Positions 1 through 12,400 of a stretch of 64,000 nt of DNA are shown one piece after another. The notes beneath the pieces were generated by a model. It was not told the DNA's origin, made no database searches, and saw only the letters and a program-made list of their open reading frames with translations. The stretch comes from Xylocopa sonorina. Lineage: Eukaryota; Arthropoda; Insecta; Hymenoptera; Apidae. The stretch's first letter is position 1; each line of letters begins with the position of its first letter. The DNA is taken from positions 620,001 through 684,000 of the forward strand of contig NW_027490231.1 in the NCBI RefSeq assembly GCF_050948175.1, in the 5' to 3' direction. A program made the position numbers and the translations under genes.

Positions 1-7
1 ATGAGAT

Positions 8-17
8 GCGATATCGC
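8..17. other. Palindrome GCGATATCGC, first occurrence
   Basis: This is a perfect 10-bp dyad present once in most type-A monomers and containing GATATC. Type B units read GCAATATCTC or GCGATATCTC here and lose the symmetry. Other recurrent forms are GCGATATCAC and GCAATATCGC. It could be a binding site for a dimeric protein or chance; the sequence alone does not decide. Confidence 0.8.
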
Positions 18-392
18 GTTTTAAGAAGCATTAGTACTCTATTGCTACGATTCGTAGACATCTGCAAACGCTATTTCCTTGAAAGGAAGTGTCGCATTTA
101 CATTCATTTGAATCGTAGACGAGGAATGCATATCACATCGCAATGAATATTATATCTTATCATGAAACATAGATATGAGATACGAAATCTCGTATTAAGA
201 TGCATTTGACCTCTATTGCTTCGATACGTAGACAACTGCAAATGCCATTTTCTTGCAAGAAAGTGTCGCATTTACATACTTTTGAAGTGAACGCGAGGTT
301 TACATAACACTTCGCATTGAATATTAAACCTTATCGTGAAACATAGAAATGAGATACGATAACACGTTTTAAGAAGCATTAGAACTCTATCC

Positions 393-405
393 CTACGATA
401 CGTAG
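393..405. other. Short inverted repeat CTACG-ATA-CGTAG, early occurrence
   Basis: Five-base arms CTACG and CGTAG flank a 3-bp ATA spacer, and the right half holds the palindrome TACGTA. The element is in most type-A monomers. A frequent alternative, CTACGATAGGTAG, replaces the C after ATA by G and puts TAG into the frame otherwise open. Type B has CTTCGATACGTAG. Confidence 0.7.
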
Positions 406-422
406 ACATCTGCAAACGCTAT

Positions 423-436
423 TTCCTTGCAAGGAA
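423..436. other. Palindrome TTCCTTGCAAGGAA, early occurrence
   Basis: This is a perfect 14-bp dyad and the longest symmetrical element in the monomer. It occurs in one allelic form of the unit. The other common forms, TTCCTAGCAAGGAA and TTCCTTGCATGGAA, each change one base and break the symmetry. Perfect and broken forms are mixed throughout the array, with the CCTAGC form frequent in the core. No protein is known to me to bind it. Confidence 0.8.
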
Positions 437-455
437 GTGTCGCATTTACATTCAT

Positions 456-629
456 TTGAAGTGTAGACGGGGAATACATAACACTCCGCAAATCATATTA
501 TATCTTACCATGAAACATAGAAATGAGATGCGATATCGCGTTTTAAGAAGCACTAGAAAGCTATTGCTACGATACGTAGACATCTCCAAACGCTATTTCC
601 TTGCAAGGAAGTGTCGCTTTTACATTCAT
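456..629 (+). repeat. Representative type-A monomer (reference unit)
   Basis: This is one complete 174-bp unit, given as a reference. Relative to its start, type-A units carry GAGGAATACATAACACTTCG near position 15, then CAAATCATATTATATC, CATGAAACATAGAAATGAG, GCGATATCGCGTTTTAAG, ATTAGAACTCTATTGCTACG, ATACGTAGACATCTGC and GTCGCATTTACATTCAT at the end. Read in the frame of its TTG it is 58 codons without a stop and flows straight into the next unit. This copy departs from the common form at a few bases (GACGGGG, CACTCCGC, CACTAGAAAGC). Confidence 0.9.
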
Positions 630-803
630 TTGAAGTGTAGACGAGGAATACATAACACTTCGCAATGAATATTACATCTTATCATGAAACATAGAAATGA
701 GATGCGATATCTCGTTTTAAGAAGCATTTGAACTCTATTGCTTCGATAAGTAGACATCTGCAAACGCTATTTCCTTGCAAGGAAGTGTCGCATTTACATT
801 CAT
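630..803 (+). repeat. Representative type-B monomer
   Basis: This unit shows most of a second, linked set of variants: CGCAATGAATATTA instead of CGCAAATCATATTA, TTATCATG instead of TTACCATG, ATATCTCGTTTTAAG instead of ATATCGCGTTTTAAG, and ATTTGAACTCTATTGCTTCG instead of ATTAGAACTCTATTGCTACG. Many other B units also have CATAGATATGAGATGCAATATC. In the frame that is open in type A, type B has two fixed TGA stops (in CAATGAATA and ATTTGAAC). It also loses the GCGATATCGC palindrome. A and B units are interspersed along the whole array, not strictly alternating. Confidence 0.85.
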
Positions 804-999
804 TTGATGTGTAGACGAGGAATACATAACACTTCGCAAATCATATTATATCTTACCATGAAACATAGAAATGAGATGCGATATCGCGTTTTAAGAAGCA
901 TTAGAACTCTATTGCTACGATACGTAGACATCTGCAAACGCTATTTCCTTGCAAAGAAGTGTCGCATTTACATTCATTTGAAGTGTAGACGAGGAATAC

Positions 1000-2558
1000 A
1001 TAACACTTCGCAAACCATATTATATCGTACCATGAAACATAGAAATGAGATGCGACATCGCGTTCTAAGAAGCATTAGAACACTACTGCTACGATAGGTA
1101 GACATTTGCAAACGCTATTTCCTTGCAAGGAAGTGTCGCATTTACATTCATTTGAAGTGTAGACGAGGAATACATAACACTTCGCAAATCATATTATATC
1201 TTACCATGAAACATAGAAATGAGATGCGACATCGCGTTCTAAGAAGCATTAGAACACTACTTCTACGATAGGTAGACGTTTGCAAACGCTATTTCCTTGC
1301 AAGGAAGTGCCGCATTTACATTCATTTGAAGTGTAGACGAGGAATACATAGCACTCCGCAAGTCATATTACATCTTACCATGAAACATAGAAATGAGATG
1401 CGATATCGCGTTTTAAGAATCATAAGAACTCTATTGCTACGATACGTAGACATCTGCAAACGCTATTTCCTTGCAAAGAAGTGTCGCATTTACATTCATT
1501 TGAAGTGTAGACGAGGAATACATAACATTTCGCAAATCATATTATATCTTACCATGAAACATAGAAATGAGATGCGATATCGCGTTTTAAGAATCATAAG
1601 AACACTATTGCTACGATACGTGGACATCTGCAAACGCTATTTCCTTGCAAAGAAGTGTCGCATTTACATTCATTTGAAGTGTAGACGGGGAATACATAAC
1701 ACTTCGCAAATCATATTATATCTTACCCTGAAACATAGAAATGAGATGCGATATCGCGTTTTAAGAAGCATTAGAACTCTATTGCTACGATACGTAGACA
1801 TCTGCAAACGCAATTTCCTTGCAAGGAAGTGTCGCATTTACATTCATTTGAATCGTAGACGAGGAATGCATAACACTTCGCAATGAATATTATATCTTAT
1901 CATGAAACATAGATATGAGATGCAATATCTCGTTTTAAGAAGCATTTGAACTCTATTGCTACGATACGTAGACATCTGCAAACGCTATTTCCTTGCAAAG
2001 AAGTGTCGCATTTACATTCATTTGAAGTGTAGACGAGGAATACATAACACTTCGCAAATCATATTATATCTTACCATGAGACATAGAAATGAGATGCGAT
2101 ATAGCGTTTTAAGAATCATAAGAACTCTATTGCTACGATACGTAGACATCTGCAAACGCTATTTCCTAGCGAGGAAGTGTCGCATTTACATTCATTTGAA
2201 GTGTAGACGAGGAATACATAACACTTCGCAAACCATATTATATCTTACCATGAAACATAGAAATGAGATGCGACATCGCGTTCTAAGAAGCATTAGAACA
2301 CTACTGCTACGATAGGTAGACACTTGCAAACGCTATTTCCTTGCAAGGAAGTGTCGCATTTACATTCATTTGAAGTGTAGACGAGGAATACATAACACTT
2401 CGCAAATCATATTATATCTTACCATGAAACATAGAAATGAGATGCGACATCGCGTTCTAAGAAGCATAAGAACACTACTGCTACGATAGGTAGACATTTG
2501 CAAACGCTATTTCCTTGCAAGGAAGTGCCGCATTTACATTCATTTGAAGTGTAGACGA
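1000..2558 (+). repeat. Two-monomer block repeated seven monomers away
   Basis: About 1,000-1,340 and 2,218-2,558 share rare linked variants: CAAACCATATTATATC, GCGACATCGCGTTCTAAG, CACTACTGCTACGATAGG and GAAGTGCCGC, at a constant offset of 1,218 bp (7 x 174). Similarity drops to the array background on both sides. This is a small remnant of a 7-mer duplication. Confidence 0.7.
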
Positions 2559-4079
2559 GGAATACATAACATTTCGCAAATGATATTATATCTTACCATG
2601 AAACATAGAAATGAGATGCGATATCGCGTTTTAAGAATCATAAGAACTCAATTGCTACGATACGTAGACATCTGCAAACGCTATTTCCTTTCAAGGAAGT
2701 GTCGCATTTACATTCAATTGAAGTGTAGACGAGGAATACATAACACTCCGCAAATCATATTATATCTTACCATGAAACATAGAAATGAGATGCGATATAG
2801 CGTTTTAAGAATCATAAGAACCCTATTGCTACGATACGTAGACATCTGCAAACGCTATTTCCTTGCAAAGAAGTGTCGCATTTACATTCATTTGAAGTGT
2901 AGACGAGGAATACATAACACTTCGCAAATCATATTATATCGTACCATGAAACATAGAAATGAGATGCGATATCGCGTTTCAAGAATCATAAGAACTCTAT
3001 TGCTACGATACGTAGACATCTGCAAAGGCTATTCCCTTGCAGAGAAGTGTCGCATTTACACTCATTTGAAGTGTAGACGAGGAATACATGACACTTCGCA
3101 AATCATATAATATCTTACCATGAAACATAGAAATGAGATGCGATATCGCGTTTTAAGAATCGTAAGAACTCTATTGCTACGATACGTAGACATCTGCAAA
3201 CGCTATTTCCTTGCAAGGAAGTGTCGCATTTACATTCATTTGATGTGTAGACGAGGAATACATAACACTTCGCAAATCATATTATATCTTACCATGAAAC
3301 ATAGAAATGAGATGCGATATCTCGTTGTAAGGATCATATGAACTCTATTGCTACGATACGTAGACATCTGCAAACGCTATTTCCTTGCAAGGAAGTGCCG
3401 CATTTACATTCGTTTGAAGTGTAGAGGAGGAATACATAACACTTCGCAAATCATATTACATCTTACCATGAAACATAGAAATGCGATGCGATATCGCGTT
3501 TTAAGTAGCATTAGAACTCTGTTGCTATGATACGTAGACATCTGCAAACGCTATTTCCTTGCAAGGAAGTGTCGCATTTACGTTCATTTGAATCGTAGAC
3601 GGGGAATGCATGACACTTCGCAAATCATATAATATCTTACCATGAAACAGAGAAATGAGATGCGATATCGCGTTTTAAGAATCATAAGAACTCTATTGCT
3701 ACGATACGTAGACATCTGCAAACGATATTTCCTTGCAAGGAAGTGTCGCATTTACATCCATTTGAATCGTTTACGAGGAATACATAACACTTCGCAATGA
3801 ATATTATATCTTACCATGAAACATATATATGAGATGCAATATCTCGTTTTAAGAAGCAATAGAACTCTATTGCTACGATACCTAGACATCTGCAGACGCT
3901 ATTTCCTAGCAAGGAAGTGTCGCATTTACATTCATTTGAAGTGTAGACGAGGAATACATAACACTTCGCAAATCATATTATATCTTACCATGAAACATAG
4001 AAATGGGATGCGATATCGCGTTCTAAGAAGCACTAGAAAGCTATTGCTACGATACGTAGACATCTGCAAACGCTATTTC

Positions 4080-5090
4080 CTAGCAAGGATGTGTCGCATT
4101 TACATTTATTTGTAGTGTAGACGAGGACTACATAACACTTCGCAAATCATATTATATCTTACCGTGAAACATAGAAATGAGATGCGATATCGCGGTTTAA
4201 GAAGCATTAGAACTCTATTGCTACGATAGGTAGACATCTGTAAACGCTATTTCCTAGCAAGGAAGTGTCGCATTTACATTCATTTGAAGTGTAGACGAGG
4301 ACTACATAACACTTCGCATGTCGTATTATATCTTACCATGAAACATAGAAATGAGATGCAATATCGCGTTTTAAGAAGCATAAGAATTCTATTGCTACCA
4401 TACGTAGACATCTGCAAAAGCTATTTCCTTGGAAGGAAGTGTCGCATTTACATTCTTCTGAAGAGAATACGAAGTATACATAACACTTTACAATGAATAT
4501 TATATCCTATCATGCAACATAGAAATGAGATACGATATCGCGTTTTAAGAAGCATTAGAACTCTATCCTTACGATACGTAAACATCTGCAAACGCTATTT
4601 CCTAGAAAGGAAGTGTCGCATTTACATTCATTTGAAATGTAGACGAGGAATACATAACACTTCGCAATGAATATTACATCTTATCATGAAACATAGAAAT
4701 GAGATGCGATATCACGTTTTAAGAAGCATTAGTATTCCATTCCTACGATACGTAGACATCTGCAAACGCTATTTCCTAGCAAGGAAGTGTCGCATTTACA
4801 TTCATTTGAAGTGTAGACGAGGAATACATAACATTTCGCAATGAATATTACATCTTATCATGAAACATAGATATGAGATGCAATATCGCGTTTTAAGAAG
4901 CATTTGAACTCTATCGTTTCGATACGTAGACATCTGCAAACGCTAATTCCTAGCAAGAAAGTGTCGCATTTACATTCATTTGAAGTGTAGACGAGGACTA
5001 CATAACACTTCGCATGTCATATTATATCTTACCATGAAACATAGAAATGAGATGCAATATCGCGTTTTAAGAAGCAATAGAACTCTATTG
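4080..5090 (+). repeat. 1.0-kb block repeated at 9,650-10,660
   Basis: TTTGTAGTGTAGACGAG, TTACCGTGAAACATAG, the C marker, GATTCCATTCCTACG-like variants and CGCTAATTCCTAGC follow in the same order at 4.08-5.09 kb and again 5,568 bp (32 monomers) later. Further copies lie inside the 16-mer unit and at 17.5-18.5 kb. The copy here is more diverged than the later ones. Confidence 0.65.
4453..4526 (+). repeat. Marker monomer variant C (first of 17 copies)
   Basis: This stretch of the unit is strongly diverged from the consensus: TTCTGAAGAGAATACG replaces TTTGAAGTGTAGACG, followed by AAGTATACATAACACTTTAC, AATGAATATTATATCC and TATCATGCAACATAG. The linked set recurs near 4.45, 6.02, 10.02, 12.81, 15.24, 17.85, 19.42, 26.73, 27.77, 28.81, 30.38, 35.95, 37.51, 39.78, 40.99, 45.34 and 48.65 kb. 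Spacings are whole numbers of monomers (9, 23, 16, 14, 15, 9, 42, 6, 6, 9, 32, 9, 13, 7, 25, 19), within 1-2 bp where indels occur. It occurs only in core-type sequence, so it is a useful landmark for higher-order structure. Confidence 0.85.
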
Positions 5091-5929
5091 CTACGATACG
5101 TAGACGTCCACAAACGCTATTTCCTAGCAAGGAATTGTCGCATTTACATTCATTTGAAGTGTAGACGAGGAATATATAACATTTCGCAATGAATATTACA
5201 TCTTATCATGAAACATAGAAATGAGATGCGATATCTCGTTTTAAGAAGCATTTGAACTCTATCGCTTCGATACGTAGACATCTGCAAAAGCTATTTCCTT
5301 GCATGGAAGTGTCGCACTTATATTCATTTGAAGTGTAGACGAGGAACACATAACACTTCGCCAGTCATATTATATCTTACCATTGAACATAGAAATGAGA
5401 TGCGATATCGCGGTTTAAGAAGCATTAGAACACTATTGCAACGATAGGTAGACATCTGCAAACGCTATTTCCTAGCAAGGAAGTGTCGCATTTACATTCA
5501 TTTGAAGTGTAGACGAGGAATATATAACATTTCGCTATGAATATTACAACTAATCATGAAACATAGAAATGAGATGCGATATCTCGTTTTAAGAAGCATT
5601 TGAACTCTATCGCTTCGATACGTAGACATCTGCAAACGCTATTTCCTTGCATGGAAGTGTCGCATTTATATTCATTTGAAGTGTAGACGAGGAATACATA
5701 ACACTTCGCCAGTCATATTATATCTTACCATTGAACATAGGAATGAGATGGGATATCGCGGTTTAAGAAGCATTAGAACTCAATTGCTACGATAGGTAGA
5801 CATCTGCAAACGCTATTTCCTAGCAAGGAAGTGTCGCATTTACATTCATTTGAAGTGTACACGAGGACTACATAACACTTCGCAAGTCATATTATATCTT
5901 ACCATGAAACATAGAAATGAGATGCAATA

Positions 5930-7430
5930 TCGCGTTTTAAGAAGCATAAGTTCTCCATTGCTACGATATGTAGACAACTGCAAACGCTATTTCCTTGCAA
6001 GGAAGTGTCGCATTTACATTCTTCTGAAGAGAATAGAAGGTATACATAACACTTTACAATGAATATTATATCCTATCATGCAACATAGAAATGAGATACG
6101 ATATCGCGTTCTAAGAAGCATTAGAACTCTATCCCTACGACACATAAACATCTGCAAACGCTATTTCCTAGAAAGGAAGTGTCGCATTTACATTCATTTG
6201 AAGTGTAGACGAGGAATACATAACACTTCGCAATGAATATTACATCTTATCATGAAACATAGAAATGAGATGCGATATCACGTTTTAAGAAGCATTAGAA
6301 CACCATCCCTACGATACGTAGACATCTGCAAACGCTATTTCCTAGCAAGGATGTGTCGCATTTACATTTATTTGAAGTGTAGACGAGGACTACATAACAC
6401 TTCGCAAATCATATTATATCTTACCATGAAACATAGAAATGAGATGCGAAATCGCGTTTTAGGAAGCATTAGAACTCTATTGCTACGATACGTAGACATC
6501 TGCAAAAGCTATTTCCTAGCAAGGAAGTGTCGCATTTACATTCATTTGAAGTGTAGACGAGGAATACATAACATTTCGCAATGAATATTACATCTTATCA
6601 TGAAACCTAGAAATGAGATGCGATATCTCGTTTTGAGAAGCATTTGAACACTATTGCTTCGATACGTAGACATCTGCAAACGCTATTTCCTTGCAAGGAA
6701 GTGTCGCATTCACATTCATTTGAAGTGTAGACGAGGAATACATTACACTTCGCCAATCATATTATATCTTGCCATTAAACATGGAAATGAGATGCGATAT
6801 CGCGGTTTAAGAAGCATTAGAAATCTATTGCTACGATAGGTAGACATCTGCAAACGCTATTTCCTAGCAAGGAAGTGTCGCATTTACATCCATTTGAATC
6901 GTTGAGGAGGAATACATAACACTTCGCAATGAATATTATATCTTACCATGAAACATAGATATGAGATGCAATATCTCGTTTTAAGAAGCATTTGAACTCT
7001 ATCGCTTCGATACGTAGACATCTGCAAACGCTATTTCCTAGCTAGGAAGTGTCGCATTTACATTCATTTGAAGTGTAGACGAGGACTACACAACACTTCG
7101 CAAGTCATATTATATCTTACCATGAAACATAGAAATGAGATGCGATATCACGTTTTAAGAAGCATTAGAACTCCATCCCTACGATACGTAGACATCTGCA
7201 AACGCTACTTCCTAGCAAGGATGTGTCGCATTTACATTTATTTGTATTGTAGACGAGGACTACATAACACTTCGCAAATCATATTATATCTTACCATGAA
7301 ACATAGATATGAGATGCGAAATCGCTTATTAAGAAGCATTAGAACTCTATTGCTACGATACGTAGACATCTGCAAACGCTATTTCCTAGCAAGGAAGTGT
7401 CGCATTTACATTCATTTGAAGTGTAGACGA
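5930..7430 (+). repeat. 1.5-kb block shared with 15.15-16.65 kb and 19.33-20.83 kb
   Basis: The order of variants (C marker, CACATAAACATCTGC, the AACNCCATCCCTACG units, CGCATTCACATTCATTTG, TTAAACATGGAAATGAG, TTGTATTGTAGACG) is the same here and 9,222 bp (53 monomers) further on. It recurs 4,176 bp after that. A related order, offset 14,964 bp (86 monomers), is seen at about 21.3-22.7 kb for 6.3-7.7 kb. This is dispersed rather than tandem reuse of the same multi-monomer block. Confidence 0.65.
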
Positions 7431-9449
7431 GGAATATATAACATTTCGCAATGAATATTTCATCTTATCATGAAACATGGAAATGAGATGCGATATCACG
7501 TTTTAAGAAGCATTTGAACTCTATTGCTTCGATACGTAGACATCTGCAAACGGTATTTCCTTGTAAGGAAGTGTCGCATTCACATTCATTTGAAGTGTAG
7601 ACGAGGAATACATAACACTTCGCCAATCATATTATATGTTAGAATTAAACATAGAAATGAGATGCGATATCGCGTTTTAAGAAGCATTAGAACTCTATTG
7701 CAACGATAGGTAGACATCTGCAATCGCTATTTCCTAGCAAGGAAGTGTCGCAATTACATTCATTTGAAGTGTAGACGAGGACTACATAACACTTCGCAAG
7801 TCATATTATATCTTACCATGAAACATAGAAATGAGAAGCAATATCGCGTTTTAAGAAGCATTAGAACTCTATTGCTACGAAACGTAGACATCTACAAACG
7901 ATATTTCCTATGAAGGAAGTGTCGCGTTTACATTCATTTGAATTGTAGGCGAAGAATACATAACACTTCGCAAATAATATTACATCTTATCATGAAACAT
8001 AGAAATGAGATGCGATATCTCGTTTTAAGAAGCATTTGAACTCTATCGCTTCCATACGTAGACATCTGCAAACGCTATTTCCTTGCATGGAAGTGTCGCA
8101 TTTATATTCATTTGAAGTGTAGACGAGGAATACATAACACTTCGCCAGTCATATTATATCTTAGCATTGAACATAGGAATGAGATGCGATATCGCGGTTT
8201 AAGAAGCATTAGAACTCTATTGCTACGATAGGTAGACATCTGCAAACGCTATTTCCTAGCAAGGAAGTGTCGCATTTACATTCATTTGAAGTGTAGACGA
8301 GGACTACATAACACTTCGCATGTCGTATTATATCTTACCATGAAACATAGAAATGAGATGCAATATCGCGTTTTAAGAAGCATAAGAATTCCATTCCTAC
8401 GATACGTAGACATCTGCAAACGCTATTTCCTAGCAAGGAAGTGTCGCATTTACATTCATTTGAAGTGTAGACGAGGAATACATAACATTTCGCAATGAAT
8501 ATTACATCTTATCATGAAACATAAATATGAGATGCAATATCGCGTTTTAAGAAGCATTTGAACTCTATCGCTTCGATACGTAGACATCTGCAAACGCTAT
8601 TTCCTTGCATGGTAGTGTCGCATTTACATTCATTTGAAGTGTAGACGAGGAATACATGAAACTTCGCCAATCATATTATATCTTTCCATTAAACATAGAA
8701 ATGAGATGCGATATTGCGGTTTAAGAAGCATTAGAACACTATTGCTACGATAGGTAGACATCTGCAAACGCTAATTCCTAGGAAGAAAGTGTCGCATTTA
8801 CATTCATTTGAAGTGTAGACGAGGACTACATAACACTTCGCATGTCATATTATATCTTACCATATAACATAGAAATGAGATGCGATATCGCGTTTTAAGA
8901 AGCAATAGAACTCTATTGCTAGGATACATAGACGTCTACAAACGCTATTTCCTAGCAAGGAAGTGTCGCGTTTACATTCATTTGAATTGTAGGCGAAGAA
9001 TACATAACACTTCGCAAAGAATATTACATCTTATCATGAAACATAGAAATGAGATGCGATATCTCGTTTTAAGAAGCATTTGAACTCTATCGCTTCGATA
9101 CGTAGACATCTGCAAACGCTATTTCCTTGCATGGAAGTGTCGCATTTATATTCATTTGAAGTGTAGACGAGGAACACATAACACTTCGCCAGTCATATTA
9201 TATCTTACCATTGAACATAGAAATGAGATGCGATATCGCGGTTTAAGAAGCATTAGAACTCTATTGCAACGATAGGTAGACATCTGCAAACGCTATTTCC
9301 TAGCAAGGAAGTGTCGCATTTACATTCATTTGAATCGTAGACGAGGAATGCATAAAAATTCGCAATTAAAATTATATCTTATCGTGAAACATAGAAATGA
9401 GATGCGATATCACGTTCTAAGAAGCATTAGAACTCCATCCCTACGATAC

Positions 9450-12400
9450 GTAGACATCTGCAAACGCTATTTCCTAGCAAGGAAGTGTCGCATTTACATT
9501 CATTTGAAGTGTAGACGAGGACTACATAACACTTCGCAAGTCATATTATATCTTACCATGAAACATAGAAATGAGATGCGATATCACGTTTTAAGAAGCA
9601 TTAGAACTCCATCCCTACGATACGTAGACATCTGCAAACGCTATTTCCTAGCAAGGATGTGTCGCATTTACATTTATTTGTAGTGTAGACGAGAACTACA
9701 TAACACATCGCAAATCATATTATATCTTACCGTGAAACATAGAAATGAGATGCGATATCGCGGTTTAAGAAGCATTAGAACTCTATTGCTACGATAGGTA
9801 GACATCTGTAAACGCTATTTCCTAGCAAGGAAGTATCGCATTTACATTCATTTGAAGTGTAGACGAGGACTACATAACACTTCGCATGTCATATTATATC
9901 TTACCATGAAACATAGAAATGAGATGCAATATCGCGTTTTAAGAAGCATAAGAATTCTATTGCTACGATACGTAGACATCTGCAAAAGCTATTTCCTTGG
10001 AAGGAAGTGTCGCATTTACATTCTTCTGAAGAGAATACGAAGTATACATAACACTTTACAATGAATATTATATCCTATCATGCAACATAGAAATGAGATA
10101 CGATATCGCGTTTTAAGAAGCATTAGAACTCTATCCTTACGATACGTAAGCATCTGCAAACGCTATTTCCTAGAAAGGAAGTGTCGCATTTACATTCATT
10201 TGAAATGTAGACGAGGAATACATAACACTTCGCAATGAATATTACATCTTATCATGAAACATAGAAATGAGATGCGATATCACGTTTTAAGAAGCATTAG
10301 GATTCCATTCCTACGATACGTAGACATCTGCAAACGCTATTTCCTAGCAAGGAAGTGTCGCATTTACATTCATTTGAAGTGTAGACGAGGAATACATAAC
10401 ATTTCGCAATGAATATTACATCTTATCATGAAACATAGATATGAGATGCAATATCGCGTTTTAAGAAGCATTTGAACTCTATCGCTTCGATACGTAGACA
10501 TCTGCAAGCGCTAATTCCTAGCAAGAAAGTGTCGCATTTACATTCATTTGAAGTGTAGAGGAGGACTACATAACACTTCGCATGTCATATTATATCTTAC
10601 CATGAAACATAGAAATGAGATGCAATATCGCGTTTTAAGAAGCAATAGAACTCTATTGCTACGATACGTAGACATCTGCAAACGCTACTTCCTAGCAAGG
10701 ATGTGTCGCGTTTACATTTATTTGTATTGTAGACGAGGACTACATAACACTTCGCAAATCATATTATATCTTACCATGAAACATAGATATGAGATGCGAA
10801 ATCGCTTATTAAGAAGCATTAGAACTCTATTGCTACGATACGTAGACATCTGCAAACGCTATTTCCTAGCAAGGAAGTGTCGCATTTACATTCATTTGAA
10901 GTGTAGACGAGGAATATATAACATTTCGCAATGAATATTTCATCTTATCATGAAACATGGAAATGAGATGCGATATCTCGTTTTAAGAAGCATTTGAACT
11001 CTATTGCTTCGATACGTAGACATCTGCAAACGCTATTTCCTTGTAAGGAAGTGTCGCATTCACATTCATTTGAAGTGTAGACGAGGAATACATAACACTT
11101 CGCCAATCATATTATATGTTACAATTAAACATAGAAATGAGATGCGATATCGCGTTTTAAGAAGCATTAGAACACTATTGCAACGATAGGTAGACATCTG
11201 CAATCGCTATTTCCTAGCAAGGAAGTGTCGCAATTACATTCATTTGAAGTGTAGACGAGGACTACATAACACTTCGCAAGTCATATTATATCTTACCATG
11301 AAACATAGAAATGAGAAGCAATATCGCGTTTTAAGAAGCATTAGAACTCTATTGCTACGATACGTAGACATCTACAAACGATATTTCCTATGAAGGAAGT
11401 GTCGCGTTTACATTCATTTGAAGTGTAGACGAGGAATACATAACATTTCGCAATGAATATTACATCTTATCATGAAACATAAATATGAGATGCAATATCG
11501 CGTTTTAAGAAGCATTTGAACTCTATCGCTTCGATACGTAGACATCTGCAAACGCTATTTCCTTGCATGGTAGTGTCGCATTTACATTCATTTGAAGTGT
11601 AGACGAGGAATACATGAAACTTCGCCAATCATATTATATCTTACCATTAAACATAGAAATGAGATGCGATATTGCGGTTTAAGAAGCATTAGAACACTAT
11701 TGCTACGATAGGTAGACATCTGCAAACGCTAATTCCTAGGAAGAAAGTGTCGCATTTACATTCATTTGAAGTGTAGACGAGGACTACATAACACTTCGCA
11801 TGTCATATTATATCTTACCATATAACATAGAAATGAGATGCGATATCGCGTTTTAAGAAGCAATAGAACTCTATTGCTAGGATACGTAGACGTCTACAAA
11901 CGCTATTTCCTAGCAAGGAAGTGTCGCATTTACATTCATTTGAAGTGTAGACGAGGAATATATAACATTTCGCAATGAATATTACATCTTATCATGAAAC
12001 ATAGAAATGAGATGCGATATCTCGTTTTAAGAAGCATTTGAACTCTATCGCTTCGATACGTAGACATCTGCAAAAGCTATTTCCTTGCATGGAAGTGTCG
12101 CATTTATATTCATTTGAAGTGTAGACGAGGAACACATAACACTTCGCCAGTCATATTATATCTTACCATTGAACATAGAAATGAGATGCGATATCGCGGT
12201 TTAAGAAGCATTAGAACTCTATTGCAACGATAGGTAGACATCTGCAAACGCTATTTCCTAGCAAGGAAGTGTCGCATTTACATTCATTTGAAGTGTAGAC
12301 GAGGACTACATAACACTTCGCAAGTCATATTATATCTTACCATGAAACATAGAAATGAGATGCGATATCACGTTTTAAGAAGCATTAGAACTCCATCCCT

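Larger units (their letters stand above)
1..4110 (+). repeat. Left edge domain of the array
   Basis: Units here are mostly type A with GAGGAATACATAAC plus CGCAAATCATATT, and many carry AAGAATCATAAGAAC (for example near 1,413, 1,590, 2,107, 2,632 and 3,677). The GAGGACTACATAAC form that marks the core is not seen before about 4,126. B-type units occur near 108-280, 630-803 and 1,848-1,960. The boundary is a change in variant composition, not a break in the repeat, so it is approximate. Confidence 0.65.
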
